NCBI GenBank assembly: GCA_050288085.1
Contig: JBNKDD010000213.1
Span: 1-9,755, forward strand
Direction of reading: 5' to 3'
DNA length: 9,755 nt
From: JBNKDD01 sp050288085
Lineage (GTDB): Bacteria > Chloroflexota > Anaerolineae > Aggregatilineales > UBA3940
Positions 1 to 6,565 of this stretch are shown in pieces. Below the pieces are notes generated by a model. That model was not told the DNA's origin. It did no database searches and worked only from the letters and a program-made list of their open reading frames with translations. Each line of letters starts with the position of its first letter. The stretch's first letter is position 1. Both the position numbers and the translations under genes were made by a program.

Positions 1-1
1 A

Positions 2-1237
2 TTGGAGGCGGAGCGATTTACCCCCGATCTAACCACCATGATCCATCAGGGTGGCGATAGATTGCGGACCGACGCTTTTGTTGAAGCTGTTCAGAATGTT
101 GACATGGTACTGACCAGTTATGCGCTCGCTCGCCGCGATGCGGAGACAATGCGCCGGGTTGACTGGCTGGGCGTGGTGTTGGACGAAGCTCAGAACATCA
201 AGAATCCAGCCGCCAAACAAACCCAGGCGATCCGCAGCCTTCAGGCAGAATTCAGACTCGCGCTGACCGGGACGCCGGTGGAAAACCGCCTCTCCGAATT
301 ATGGTCGATCATGCATTTTCTCAACCCTGGCTTCCTGGGGAACCGGAGCAGTTTCCGGCAGGCGTTCATCCTGCCGATTGAGAAATACGGGGATGAGCAG
401 GCTACCCAACAGCTAAGACGCCTGACCCGTCCCTTTATCCTGCGTCGACTCAAAACCGACCCCAAGGTAATCCAGGATTTGCCCGAAAAGCAGGAGATGA
501 AGGTCTATTGCCACCTGAGCGAGGAGCAGGCTACCCTCTACGAAGCGGTTGTCCAGAACGCGCTGGAAGCCATCGAACAGGAGGAGGAGGGCATTGGGCG
601 CAAGGGCATGGTGCTAAGTATGTTGATGCAGCTCAAGCAGATCTGCAATCACCCGGTGCAATATTTGCACCAGGGCGAAACCTACAACTCCTTTGAAGAT
701 AACAATCGCAGTGGTAAGCTGCGGCGTTTCCATGCGCTCTTGGAAGAGATTCTATCCGAAGGCGACCGAATGCTGGTTTTTAGCCAGTTTACCGAGATGG
801 GCGATCTGCTCAAGCGCTATATCCAGGAGCGTTTTGGCGTTCAGACTCTATTTTTGCATGGCGGTGTGCCGCCCCAGAAGCGAAACGAGATGGTCGAGCG
901 CTTTCAATCTGAAGTGGGGCCGCCTGTATTTATCTTATCGTTGAAGGCTGGCGGCACAGGGCTAAACCTGACGAACGCCAACCATGTCTTTCACTTTGAC
1001 CGCTGGTGGAATCCGGCAGTCGAAGACCAGGCTACCGACCGCGCTTTTCGCATCGGGCAAACGCGTAATGTACTGGTACATAAATTTGTTTGTCTGGGCA
1101 CCCTGGAAGAGCAAATTGACCGGATGATCGAGGATAAAAAGGCACTGGCGGAGAGCGTGGTTGGCACAGGTGAAAACTGGCTGACGGAAATGTCAACGGC
1201 AGATTTACGCGGCTTAGTAGAATTGAGGGCCTTATGA
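2..1237 (+). CDS. SNF2/SWI2-family DEAD/DEAH helicase, 5'-truncated by window edge
   Basis: ATP-dependent DNA translocase of the SNF2 (RapA/HepA-like) superfamily 2 group. The 411 visible residues hold motif II as DEAQ (61-64), motif III LTGTPVEN (88-95), motif IV around RMLVFSQF (256-262), motif V LKAGGTGLNLT (314-324) and motif VI Q343...R347..R350-IGQ. Motifs I and Ia must lie upstream of the window, so the codon at position 2 is not the true start. DEAQ in place of DEAH is usual for bacterial SNF2 proteins. The stop (TGA 1235-1237) overlaps the ATG of the SWIM gene by 4 bp, implying translational coupling. A linked SNF2 helicase and SWIM protein is known from Bacillus (ywqA-ywqB). The exact cellular role (repair, transcription recycling or defence) cannot be read from the sequence. 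Family call is very sure. Confidence 0.96.
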   Translation: MEAERFTPDLTTMIHQGGDRLRTDAFVEAVQNVDMVLTSYALARRDAETMRRVDWLGVVLDEAQNIKNPAAKQTQAIRSLQAEFRLALTGTPVENRLSELWSIMHFLNPGFLGNRSSFRQAFILPIEKYGDEQATQQLRRLTRPFILRRLKTDPKVIQDLPEKQEMKVYCHLSEEQATLYEAVVQNALEAIEQEEEGIGRKGMVLSMLMQLKQICNHPVQYLHQGETYNSFEDNNRSGKLRRFHALLEEILSEGDRMLVFSQFTEMGDLLKRYIQERFGVQTLFLHGGVPPQKRNEMVERFQSEVGPPVFILSLKAGGTGLNLTNANHVFHFDRWWNPAVEDQATDRAFRIGQTRNVLVHKFVCLGTLEEQIDRMIEDKKALAESVVGTGENWLTEMSTADLRGLVELRAL

Positions 1238-2100
1238 GCTGGTACTACGACTATAAACCAACAATCAGAACCGATGAAGGAATCAAGGCGAAAAGCAAGC
1301 GTGGAGCTTTTGTCAAGAACTGGTGGGCCTCGCGTTGGATCGAGCAGATGGAGCAGTTGATGGATCGCGGGCGTCTGTCGCGTGGCCGCTCTTATGCCCG
1401 GAAGGGGCAGGTTTTATCCCTTGCGGTTGATACCGGCCAGGTGAAGGCTAGCGTTCAGGGATCGAGAAGCCGCCCCTACAAAGTGGTCATCAACATTGAA
1501 CCGTTGGCCGAAAAGGATTGGGAGCGTGTAATCGACTCGCTGCTTGGACGCCCGATTTTTATAGCACAGTTATTGGCCGGGGAGATGCCCCAGGATATCG
1601 AAGAGGCTTTTTCGTCGATTGGCTTATCGCTCTTTCCATCTTCCAGTAATGGTCTGAGCCAGACCTGCAACTGCCCGGATTATGCCTCAGTCTGTAAGCA
1701 CCTGGCTGCCGTGCATTACATCCTTGCCGAGCGGTTTGATGAAGACCCCTTCCTGCTGTTCCGGCTTCGGGGAAGGTCGCAGGACGAGATCATGGCCGTC
1801 TTGAGCCAGCACCACGACGCTGACCTGGAAGACGATGCCGAGGTTGATGAGGCCCCGCCACCGCCTTTATCGCCGGAAGATTTCTGGGAAATCGGCGGTG
1901 ATCTGAGCCGTTTCCAGACACATATTCAAGCCCCGGAAATCCCCTATCTCATCCTGGCCCGTCTGGGTGCGCCCGGTTTTATGGAAGATATTGAACGGAA
2001 GCTGGGGCCGGTTTATGATGCACTCACTCAGGCGGCGTTGGATGCGGCATTTGGATACGATGAGTTAGAGGATGATGCCCAAGATGATGACTCTGCATGA
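1234..2100 (+). CDS. SWIM zinc-finger protein
   Basis: A 288-residue protein with a SWIM-type zinc finger, CxC-x6-CxH, at C145, C147, C154 and H156. This motif is known as a DNA- or protein-binding module and often accompanies SNF2 helicases. The N-terminus (WYYDYKP, then a basic, Trp-rich KNWWASRW stretch near residues 28-35) matches the usual start of bacterial SWIM partners of SNF2 proteins. Two acidic stretches (about 194-207 and 275-287) and a short proline run (209-212) follow. The start ATG sits in an ATGA overlap with the helicase stop, which fixes the start. The 3' end overlaps the next gene by about 29 bp. It probably works as an accessory or targeting subunit of the helicase; that role is inferred from context. 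No catalytic motif was seen. Confidence 0.93.
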   Translation: MSWYYDYKPTIRTDEGIKAKSKRGAFVKNWWASRWIEQMEQLMDRGRLSRGRSYARKGQVLSLAVDTGQVKASVQGSRSRPYKVVINIEPLAEKDWERVIDSLLGRPIFIAQLLAGEMPQDIEEAFSSIGLSLFPSSSNGLSQTCNCPDYASVCKHLAAVHYILAERFDEDPFLLFRLRGRSQDEIMAVLSQHHDADLEDDAEVDEAPPPPLSPEDFWEIGGDLSRFQTHIQAPEIPYLILARLGAPGFMEDIERKLGPVYDALTQAALDAAFGYDELEDDAQDDDSA

Positions 2101-3829
2101 TCGCCTGGATCAATGGAACAGCGATACGCTCAAGGATTACGTTAAACTGCTTGGCGGCGATAGTTCGATCACCCGCAAAGCGGATCGGATCGAATTTATC
2201 TGTAAACGAATGCTGGATCAGGCCGCGCTGAAAAAGGTTTGGGAGCGCTTAGACCCTATTGCGCAGCGGGCAGTTTCTACCGCTTACCATAATGGGGGTG
2301 AATTTAACGCCTCCGCCTTTATCAACCAGTACGGACAACTGCCGCCCCGTCCCCAGGAAGATCGCCGATTATATTACTATAACAAGACCCCGATACTCTT
2401 CGACATCTTTGTCGTTGACAATCAAATTCCAGAAGACCTGATGCCCTTGCTGGAAAATTTAGTGCTGCCTGTTGAGCGTTTTCAACTTGAGGGGATAGAG
2501 AAAACTCCGATAGCAGTGGAAACGGAGGATTATTCCTCTCCGGTCATCACGGTCGAAACCGAATTGACAGGCCGCGCCGACCTGTTGACCTATCTACGGA
2601 TGGTCGAATTGAGCCAAGCTAAGTTAAGTCAGACCAATCACCGCCTGACCGCTGCCAGCGTTCGTAAGCTGCTATCTAACCTGCTTGATGGAGATTTCCG
2701 CGAACTGCCGGAAAAAGTTACCGGGCGAAACACCATTCGTCCCTTTGGTCTGGATGTCTTCACACAGGAGGCTGGGCTGGTTTCTTCTTACAGTGGCAAG
2801 TTGACTGAACCCGGGCGGGAATACTTGCATACTCAGGATTCCAACATCTTGCTCGATGCATTTGAGAAATGGGTTGAGAATAAAGGCTTCGATGAATTGC
2901 AGCGGATCGACCAGCTTCGCGGCGTAGGATCGAATCGCACCAGCTTGACTCCGCCTGGATTTCGCCGGGGAAAGGTGATCGAGGCTTTGTCGTGGTGCCC
3001 GGTAGGTGTCTGGATCAACATTACCGATTTTTACCGGGCGCTTATCATCTGGGATTTCGATTTTGACGTAGAAGAAACCTACTATAGCAATCTCCACGTT
3101 GGCTCGTCTTATTATGGCGAACTTTATGGCAACACGTATTGGGCGGTGACCAGGGGATTGTATATCAACGCTATTATCTGGGAATACCTGGCGACTCTGG
3201 GCGCGGTCGATATTGCCTTTGCCGAAGATGAGTATTTTACGCTGCTTCCTCTGGGTGATTTATACATTGACGATCCGGTCAGCGCCTATGACAGCCTTCT
3301 ATATTTCCGTATCAACAAATGGGGAGCCTATTTGCTGGGGCAGGCCGATAACTATATCCCCGGCCAGCCCAGGAAAAAGGAACGGTTTAGGATTGATGAG
3401 CAGCGGCGGCTGCATCTGCTGGATGATCTGCCACCCGCTGCGCAACTGCAATTAGAGACGCTCGCCGATCAGGTTGACGATCAGATCTATCAACTGGATA
3501 CCGCCAAGATACTCACTGCCGTTGAGAATGGGCAAAGCCTGGAGCAAATCAGCGCCTTTCTGAAAGACTCTCATCAAGGTGATCTCCCGCCCACGGTCTC
3601 TGATTGGTTGTCTCAGCTAGATCGTAATCAAAGTGCATTCAAAGGGCTTGGCGAGGCACTGCTGGTACAACTCAAACAACCCGGCCTGGCCGATTTGATA
3701 AATGAGGACGAGATTTTACCAAAATTATGCCAGCGGCTTGATAACAAAACCATCCTCATTCGTATATCTCTTCTAAGGCGTTTTCAAAACCGGCTGAAGG
3801 AACTCGGTTATTTGTTTACACCAAAATGA
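2072..3829 (+). CDS. Helicase-associated protein (XPB/Ssl2 N-terminal-like), no helicase core
   Basis: A 585-residue cytoplasmic protein without signal peptide or membrane segments. No Walker A or DExx motif is present. The N-terminus (about 7-50) is a SAP-like helical start with a TRKADRIEFI stretch. The C-terminal part (about 470-512: LDTAKILTAVENG, then SLEQISAFL and LPPTVSDWL) resembles the helicase-associated domain of XPB/Ssl2-like bacterial proteins; this is by recall of the family pattern, so moderate certainty. The middle is rich in Tyr, Trp and Asp and is not recognised. Start codons at 2072, 2075, 2084 and 2087 are all in frame; GAGG at 2068-2071 lies 3 nt before 2075 and 12 nt before 2084, so the first residues are uncertain. 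It is the third gene of an overlapping operon with the SNF2 and SWIM genes, so it probably acts in the same DNA transaction. Confidence 0.72.
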   Translation: MMPKMMTLHDRLDQWNSDTLKDYVKLLGGDSSITRKADRIEFICKRMLDQAALKKVWERLDPIAQRAVSTAYHNGGEFNASAFINQYGQLPPRPQEDRRLYYYNKTPILFDIFVVDNQIPEDLMPLLENLVLPVERFQLEGIEKTPIAVETEDYSSPVITVETELTGRADLLTYLRMVELSQAKLSQTNHRLTAASVRKLLSNLLDGDFRELPEKVTGRNTIRPFGLDVFTQEAGLVSSYSGKLTEPGREYLHTQDSNILLDAFEKWVENKGFDELQRIDQLRGVGSNRTSLTPPGFRRGKVIEALSWCPVGVWINITDFYRALIIWDFDFDVEETYYSNLHVGSSYYGELYGNTYWAVTRGLYINAIIWEYLATLGAVDIAFAEDEYFTLLPLGDLYIDDPVSAYDSLLYFRINKWGAYLLGQADNYIPGQPRKKERFRIDEQRRLHLLDDLPPAAQLQLETLADQVDDQIYQLDTAKILTAVENGQSLEQISAFLKDSHQGDLPPTVSDWLSQLDRNQSAFKGLGEALLVQLKQPGLADLINEDEILPKLCQRLDNKTILIRISLLRRFQNRLKELGYLFTPK

Positions 3830-3837
3830 TGCACCGG

Positions 3838-3875
3838 AAAAGACCCCATCAGAATCGTTCTGGTGGAGTCTTTTT
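3838..3875. terminator. Rho-independent terminator, probably bidirectional
   Basis: A 17-bp stem (3838-3854 with 3858-3874) closes on the 3-nt loop TCG. It has one C-A mismatch and one G-U pair, and five T follow from 3871. It begins 8 bp after the stop of the third operon gene. The left arm starts with four A, giving a short U tract on the other strand too, so it may also end transcription of the converging permease remnant. Confidence 0.9.
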
Positions 3876-3922
3876 GATCGTGAAAGCCTTATTTTATATG
3901 GCTAATATGGGATATCGATAAC

Positions 3923-4595
3923 CTATTCGTAGCGCAGCACGTGGAGCGGCTTTTCACCGGCGGCTCCCCAGGCAGTGACAATTGCTGCCAGTACAGCAAC
4001 AACCACGCACAACACCATCAATCCCAGGGCTGTCAGGTATGGAAAGCTGCTGATCGCCCCGGTTCCAAAAAACACCCGCAGCAGTACGAGCGAAGCAGCA
4101 CCGCCGATACCGACCCCCAGCAGACCGCTGATCATTCCCATCAGACTGTATTCGAGCAGCAGCATTCCCAGCACACGTTCGCGCTGTACGCCGATAGCCT
4201 TCATGATCCCGATCTCGCGACGCCTTTCCCTGGTGGATAATGCTACCGAATTAGCAATCACGATACTTCCGGTCAGCAGGGCCAATACGGCAATCAGGAT
4301 TGGAAAGGTCGAGAAGTGGCTGACAGTCCGGTTGATGACATCGTTGAGCAGCCGGGTTTCCATCCAGCAGAAAGACACCGGGCGTATTGCTCAGTGCGCT
4401 TCGTAGTGCGCCGATCTGATCTGGCTCAATGTCGATGATCGCTCCCACATTCTCAGGCAGGATGTTTTTCGGAAACACGCCAACCGGCGCATAGTTGGGA
4501 GCGGTCACGCCTATCGTGATCATCTGGTCGGTGCGGTCTACCATTCCCACAATTTCCAGCGTGAGTTCTTTCGACGTGCCAGACGCTTCCGCCAT
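3923..4595 (-). pseudogene. FtsX/MacB-type ABC permease remnant: N-terminally truncated and frameshifted
   Basis: The last 220 or so residues of a lipoprotein/macrolide-export type permease (FtsX family) in two overlapping frames. The upstream frame (from 4595) encodes extracytoplasmic-core sequence ending NTPGVFLL. The downstream frame (to stop TAG at 3923-3925) encodes ETRLLNDVINR and the FtsX domain: a membrane segment at FPILIAVLALLTG, the conserved cytoplasmic loop STRERRREIGIMKAIG, and two further membrane segments. Removing one base from the CC at 4360-4361 joins the frames as LLDETRLLND, which matches the family. Upstream of 4595 the frame meets TAA and TAG at once, and no N-terminal membrane helix or partner ATPase is present, so at least half the gene is gone. 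It is very likely non-functional. The single-base shift alone could be an assembly error; the truncation could not. Confidence 0.85.
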
Positions 4596-4608
4596 TTACT
4601 ATACAGTT

Positions 4609-4697
4609 GAGAGTTGGACAGCATTTTCGCGTTCTTCTCGACTTGGTTTTGTTAGCAAACTCAACCTTATCGAGGTTTCGCGGCTTGTTCAACTCTC
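4609..4697. repeat. Imperfect 89-bp inverted repeat at the broken end of the permease remnant
   Basis: The outer arms GAGAGTTGGACA (4609-4620) and TGTTCAACTCTC (4686-4697) are inverted copies over 12 bp with one mismatch. Shorter matching pairs lie inside: CGCG (4628-4631 with 4679-4682) and CTCGA (4637-4641 with TCGAG 4670-4674). There is no coding frame. It could be a short non-autonomous element, a scar of an excised element, or a structured leader. It is only 14 bp from the point where permease homology ends. No target-site duplication was identified. Confidence 0.45.
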
Positions 4698-4732
4698 GCT
4701 CATTTGCTCAGTGCCCGGTGGTTAGTAACTTG

Positions 4733-4749
4733 GTATGACAATGTCATAC
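4733..4749. promoter_or_regulatory. 17-bp perfect palindrome, candidate operator of the RHH gene
   Basis: GTATGACA-A-TGTCATAC: 8-bp arms around one central base, ending 20 bp before the ATG of the ribbon-helix-helix gene. RHH repressors of the CopG/ParR/antitoxin type are known to bind such symmetric sites at their own promoters, so autoregulation is the natural reading. No convincing -35/-10 pair was found around it. Confidence 0.6.
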
Positions 4750-4769
4750 ACGCATGAAAGGGAAGGAGC

Positions 4770-5099
4770 ATGAGGAAGACCTATCGTATCAACTTACGGC
4801 TTGATGCCGAGCGTGATGGGGATATCATTGCCTGACTGGAAGGGCAGCCAGCAGGAGGTCGGAGTGAAGCGATCCGTGCTTTGTTGCGTCGAGCTTTGGA
4901 AGGGCATCAGGAAACACCGACCCTTATCGATGCGAAGGACTTCTGCTACATGATCGCCGATGAACTGGACAAAGCCTTGAGCAACTTGCGTATGCAGTCA
5001 CTGGCTCCAGCCAATACAACCGCTTCAAATAATGATACCAAAGCGAAATATGGTGATAAACTGGATAGGATGCTGGGCAATCTGGGAAAGCGTTCATGA
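4770..5099 (+). pseudogene. Ribbon-helix-helix DNA-binding protein (ParR/CopG-like) with internal TGA
   Basis: Reading from ATG 4770 (purine-rich GGAAGGAG at 4761-4768) gives a 109-position frame broken only by TGA at 4833-4835, codon 22. Before it: MRKTYRINLRLDAERDGDIIA, the RHH beta-strand and first helix. After it: LEGQPAGGRSEAIRALLRRA, the turn and second helix. The pattern of DIIxWL followed by G-RSEAIR, common in small plasmid-partition-like RHH proteins, suggests the lost codon was TGG (Trp). The rest is a helical, lysine-rich tail ending KRS. An alternative TTG start at 4881 would give only a 72-residue tail without the DNA-binding strand. Neighbouring genes all use TGA as stop, so general recoding is unlikely. 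No ParM-like ATPase partner lies in the window. Family call is good; the ParR subtype is a guess. Confidence 0.75.
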
Positions 5100-5144
5100 T
5101 GCAATACCATCAATTTTAGGAAAAAGAGTGGGCAGGAGCGCAAA

Positions 5145-5222
5145 ATGACCCACGAACATGTAGAGTGGAATCAGTTGATAAGGAGTGAGAAAAAACCACC
5201 TCGAATGAAATTCGCGGATTGA
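5145..5222 (+). other. Doubtful 25-codon ORF with a good ribosome binding site
   Basis: ATG at 5145 is preceded by AGGAG (5134-5138) with 6-nt spacing, among the best start signals in the window. It encodes a charged 25-residue peptide (MTHEHVEWNQLIRSEKKPP...) ending at TGA 5220-5222. The same frame stays open after this TGA into the end of the regulator gene on the other strand, so it may be the stub of a decayed gene. No homology was recognised. Its place 45 bp after the RHH gene suggests it once belonged to the same unit. Confidence 0.25.
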
Positions 5223-5239
5223 GTCCCTTCAATCTGCGG
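5190..5239 (-). terminator. Hairpin pair with T run, possible terminator of the GntR regulator
   Basis: A stem of 11-12 bp (5212/5213-5223 with 5228-5238/5239, loop TCCC, two to three G-U pairs) lies 65 bp beyond the regulator stop on the - strand. A 5-bp hairpin (CGAAT 5202-5206 with ATTCG 5210-5214) follows, then on the - strand six T (5195-5190). The T run lies 6 nt after the small stem, which is looser than a classic terminator. The two stems share bases 5212-5214 and cannot both form fully. Confidence 0.4.
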
Positions 5240-5303
5240 TATCTCCGTTGGCTTTAACTTTGTCTACCTGCGAGAAAGCGCGACACTTGATGTACTAGAA
5301 GCG

Positions 5304-6398
5304 TCATCCAACCCACTCTATCTCGCCGGTATGGCTGATATCGTAGCCACCAAGGTCCATAATGGCAGTCCGGGCTTCTTCGGTTGCCAACCACCGGACC
5401 AGGGTTTGGACTGCTGGTAAATCCCATATCTCTGCCGGGATGACCAGGTCATAGCGTTCGGTCGTTAGCAATATAAAATCAAGCCCATAGGCTAATGCTG
5501 CTGCTTCGATGCCTAATCCAACCTCAGCCCGATCCTCGCTGATGATGCTGGCAACCTCGGAATGGGTTACTACTTCTTCCTCGTAGCCGTTAATGTCGGA
5601 GGAGGATACCTCCAACTGACTCAACTGTGCGTCCAGCCAGACCCGTGTTCCTGCCCCCGGCTGCCGGTTAATGAACCGGATGTCTGAGCGCGTCAGGTCT
5701 GACAAGTTGTGCAGACCCAGCGGGTTACCCGGTGCGGTGATCAGGCCCACATGCCGATCCGCCAGGGTCAATAGTGCTACCCGGCGTCCCGGCAAGAGTC
5801 GTCGCACAAAGGAGTGGTTATAGCTGTCTGTCTCAGCATCCCATAGGTGCGCCCCGGCGATATCTGCCTCGTTGCGAACCAGTGCTATCAGGCCGCCCAG
5901 GCTGCCACCGAATGTGAGCCGCAGCTTAGTATCAGGCACTTGCTCTGCAAACCGGTTGGCGAGCATGGTCAGGGCGGGGTCATGGCTGCCGACAAAACGT
6001 AGTTCGTCCGCCGGTCGGACATCGGCGGTATCAGCCAGCACCCGCCAGCGATCAAGTGCCATGTGCACGGCCAGTGCGATCTCCTCCACGCTGTAGCCCG
6101 ATGATATGGCAGACAGCAGAAAGGTCTCGGCCTGGTTGATCAATGAGGCGCGGCGCAGCGGTGTCTGTCCCACTGAGGCAGCATCGGATGCAACCCGCGT
6201 ACCAGAACCCGACCGGCTGACGATCAAGCCCTGTGCCGCCAGTTCCTGGTAAGCACGCAGCACGGTTCCCGGCGCACAGCCCCATTTCTCCGCCATCTCA
6301 CGGACGGTTGGCAGTTCTGAGTCAGGCTCCAACGTACCATACAGGATTTCCTGCCGGATCGACTTTGCGATTTCCCGGAAAACGGGGGTCCGGTCCAT
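5304..6398 (-). CDS. GntR-type transcription regulator with periplasmic-binding-like sensor domain
   Basis: A 364-residue cytoplasmic regulator. Residues 6-70 form a GntR winged helix: FREIAKSIRQEILYG, LPTVREMAEKWG, TVLRAYQELAAQGLI and the wing SRSGSGTRV. A helical linker (about 82-118) follows. Residues 133-364 form a type II periplasmic-binding-like domain of the PBP_like family, with landmarks GSHDPAL (137-143), GSLGGLIAL (165-173), AGAHLWD (181-187), RQPGAGTR (245-252), THSEVA (278-283) and VGLGIEAAALAYGLDFI. Such domains in regulators are related to molybdate/tungstate-type binding proteins and sense a small ligand. ATG 6398 is chosen over TTG 6404 because a GGAAGGAAGG run ends 6 nt before it. 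It diverges from the ECF operon and probably represses it, releasing on ligand binding; that link is inferred from layout. The stop is TGA. Confidence 0.9.
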   Translation of the reverse strand: MDRTPVFREIAKSIRQEILYGTLEPDSELPTVREMAEKWGCAPGTVLRAYQELAAQGLIVSRSGSGTRVASDAASVGQTPLRRASLINQAETFLLSAISSGYSVEEIALAVHMALDRWRVLADTADVRPADELRFVGSHDPALTMLANRFAEQVPDTKLRLTFGGSLGGLIALVRNEADIAGAHLWDAETDSYNHSFVRRLLPGRRVALLTLADRHVGLITAPGNPLGLHNLSDLTRSDIRFINRQPGAGTRVWLDAQLSQLEVSSSDINGYEEEVVTHSEVASIISEDRAEVGLGIEAAALAYGLDFILLTTERYDLVIPAEIWDLPAVQTLVRWLATEEARTAIMDLGGYDISHTGEIEWVG

Positions 6399-6404
6399 TT
6401 TCAA

Positions 6405-6415
6405 CCTTCCTTCCT
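6405..6415 (-). promoter_or_regulatory. Ribosome binding site that sets the regulator start at 6398
   Basis: On the - strand the run AGGAAGGAAGG ends 6 nt before ATG (6398-6396), whereas TTG at 6404 would have no spacing. A TAATAT hexamer (plus-strand 6420-6425) just upstream is a plausible -10 for this gene, though no good -35 was seen. Confidence 0.65.
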
Positions 6416-6482
6416 GTGAATATTATGCCGGTTGGACAACACAGGTCTGCGTTCTATCATCACCAAATCGTGACAACTATAC

Positions 6483-6512
6483 TGTATTGATTGATACAAG
6501 ATCGGGTATACT
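6483..6512 (+). promoter_or_regulatory. Candidate operator and -10 box between divergent regulator and ECF operon
   Basis: TGTAT (6483-6487) and ATACA (6494-6498) form an inverted repeat with a 6-bp centre. TATACT at 6507-6512 could be a -10 element, with TATTGA (6485-6490) as a weak -35 at 16 bp spacing inside the inverted repeat. TATACTG also occurs as a direct repeat at 6478-6484 and 6507-6513. A GntR repressor bound here would block the ECF promoter. The 161-bp gap shows no TPP riboswitch core (no CTGAGA), unlike many thiamin-related ykoEDC operons. Confidence 0.4.
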
Positions 6513-6565
6513 GCTTAGAAGGATTATCCGCAAACTATCATCCAACAACAACTACAAATAATAAG

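Noticed and set aside
2672..3097. A 141-codon open frame on the - strand within the third operon gene.
   Set aside because: It has no recognisable domain or start signal and lies entirely opposite the operon gene.
4614..4693. GTTGGAC and GTTCAAC look like integron attC core sites (GTTRRRY and RYYYAAC).
   Set aside because: They are in the wrong order (the GTT core is on the left, the AAC core on the right), no correctly oriented partner was found nearby, and no cassette-like genes or integrase are present.
4833..4835. TGA read as tryptophan or selenocysteine throughout the organism.
   Set aside because: Intact genes in the window end at TGA and use TGG for Trp, and no selenocysteine insertion hairpin was recognised after the codon.
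5213..5238. GATTGAGTCCCTTCAATC resembles the palindromic part of some CRISPR repeats.
   Set aside because: It occurs once only; no second copy or regular spacer pattern exists in the window.
6405..6565. TPP riboswitch ahead of the YkoE-like gene.
   Set aside because: The conserved CTGAGA core and matching helices are missing, and the leader is too short and A/C-rich.
6491..6565. TTG start at 6491 adding 25 residues to the S component.
   Set aside because: The added peptide is polar and Thr/Asn-rich, has no ribosome binding site, and would overlap the candidate promoter and operator.
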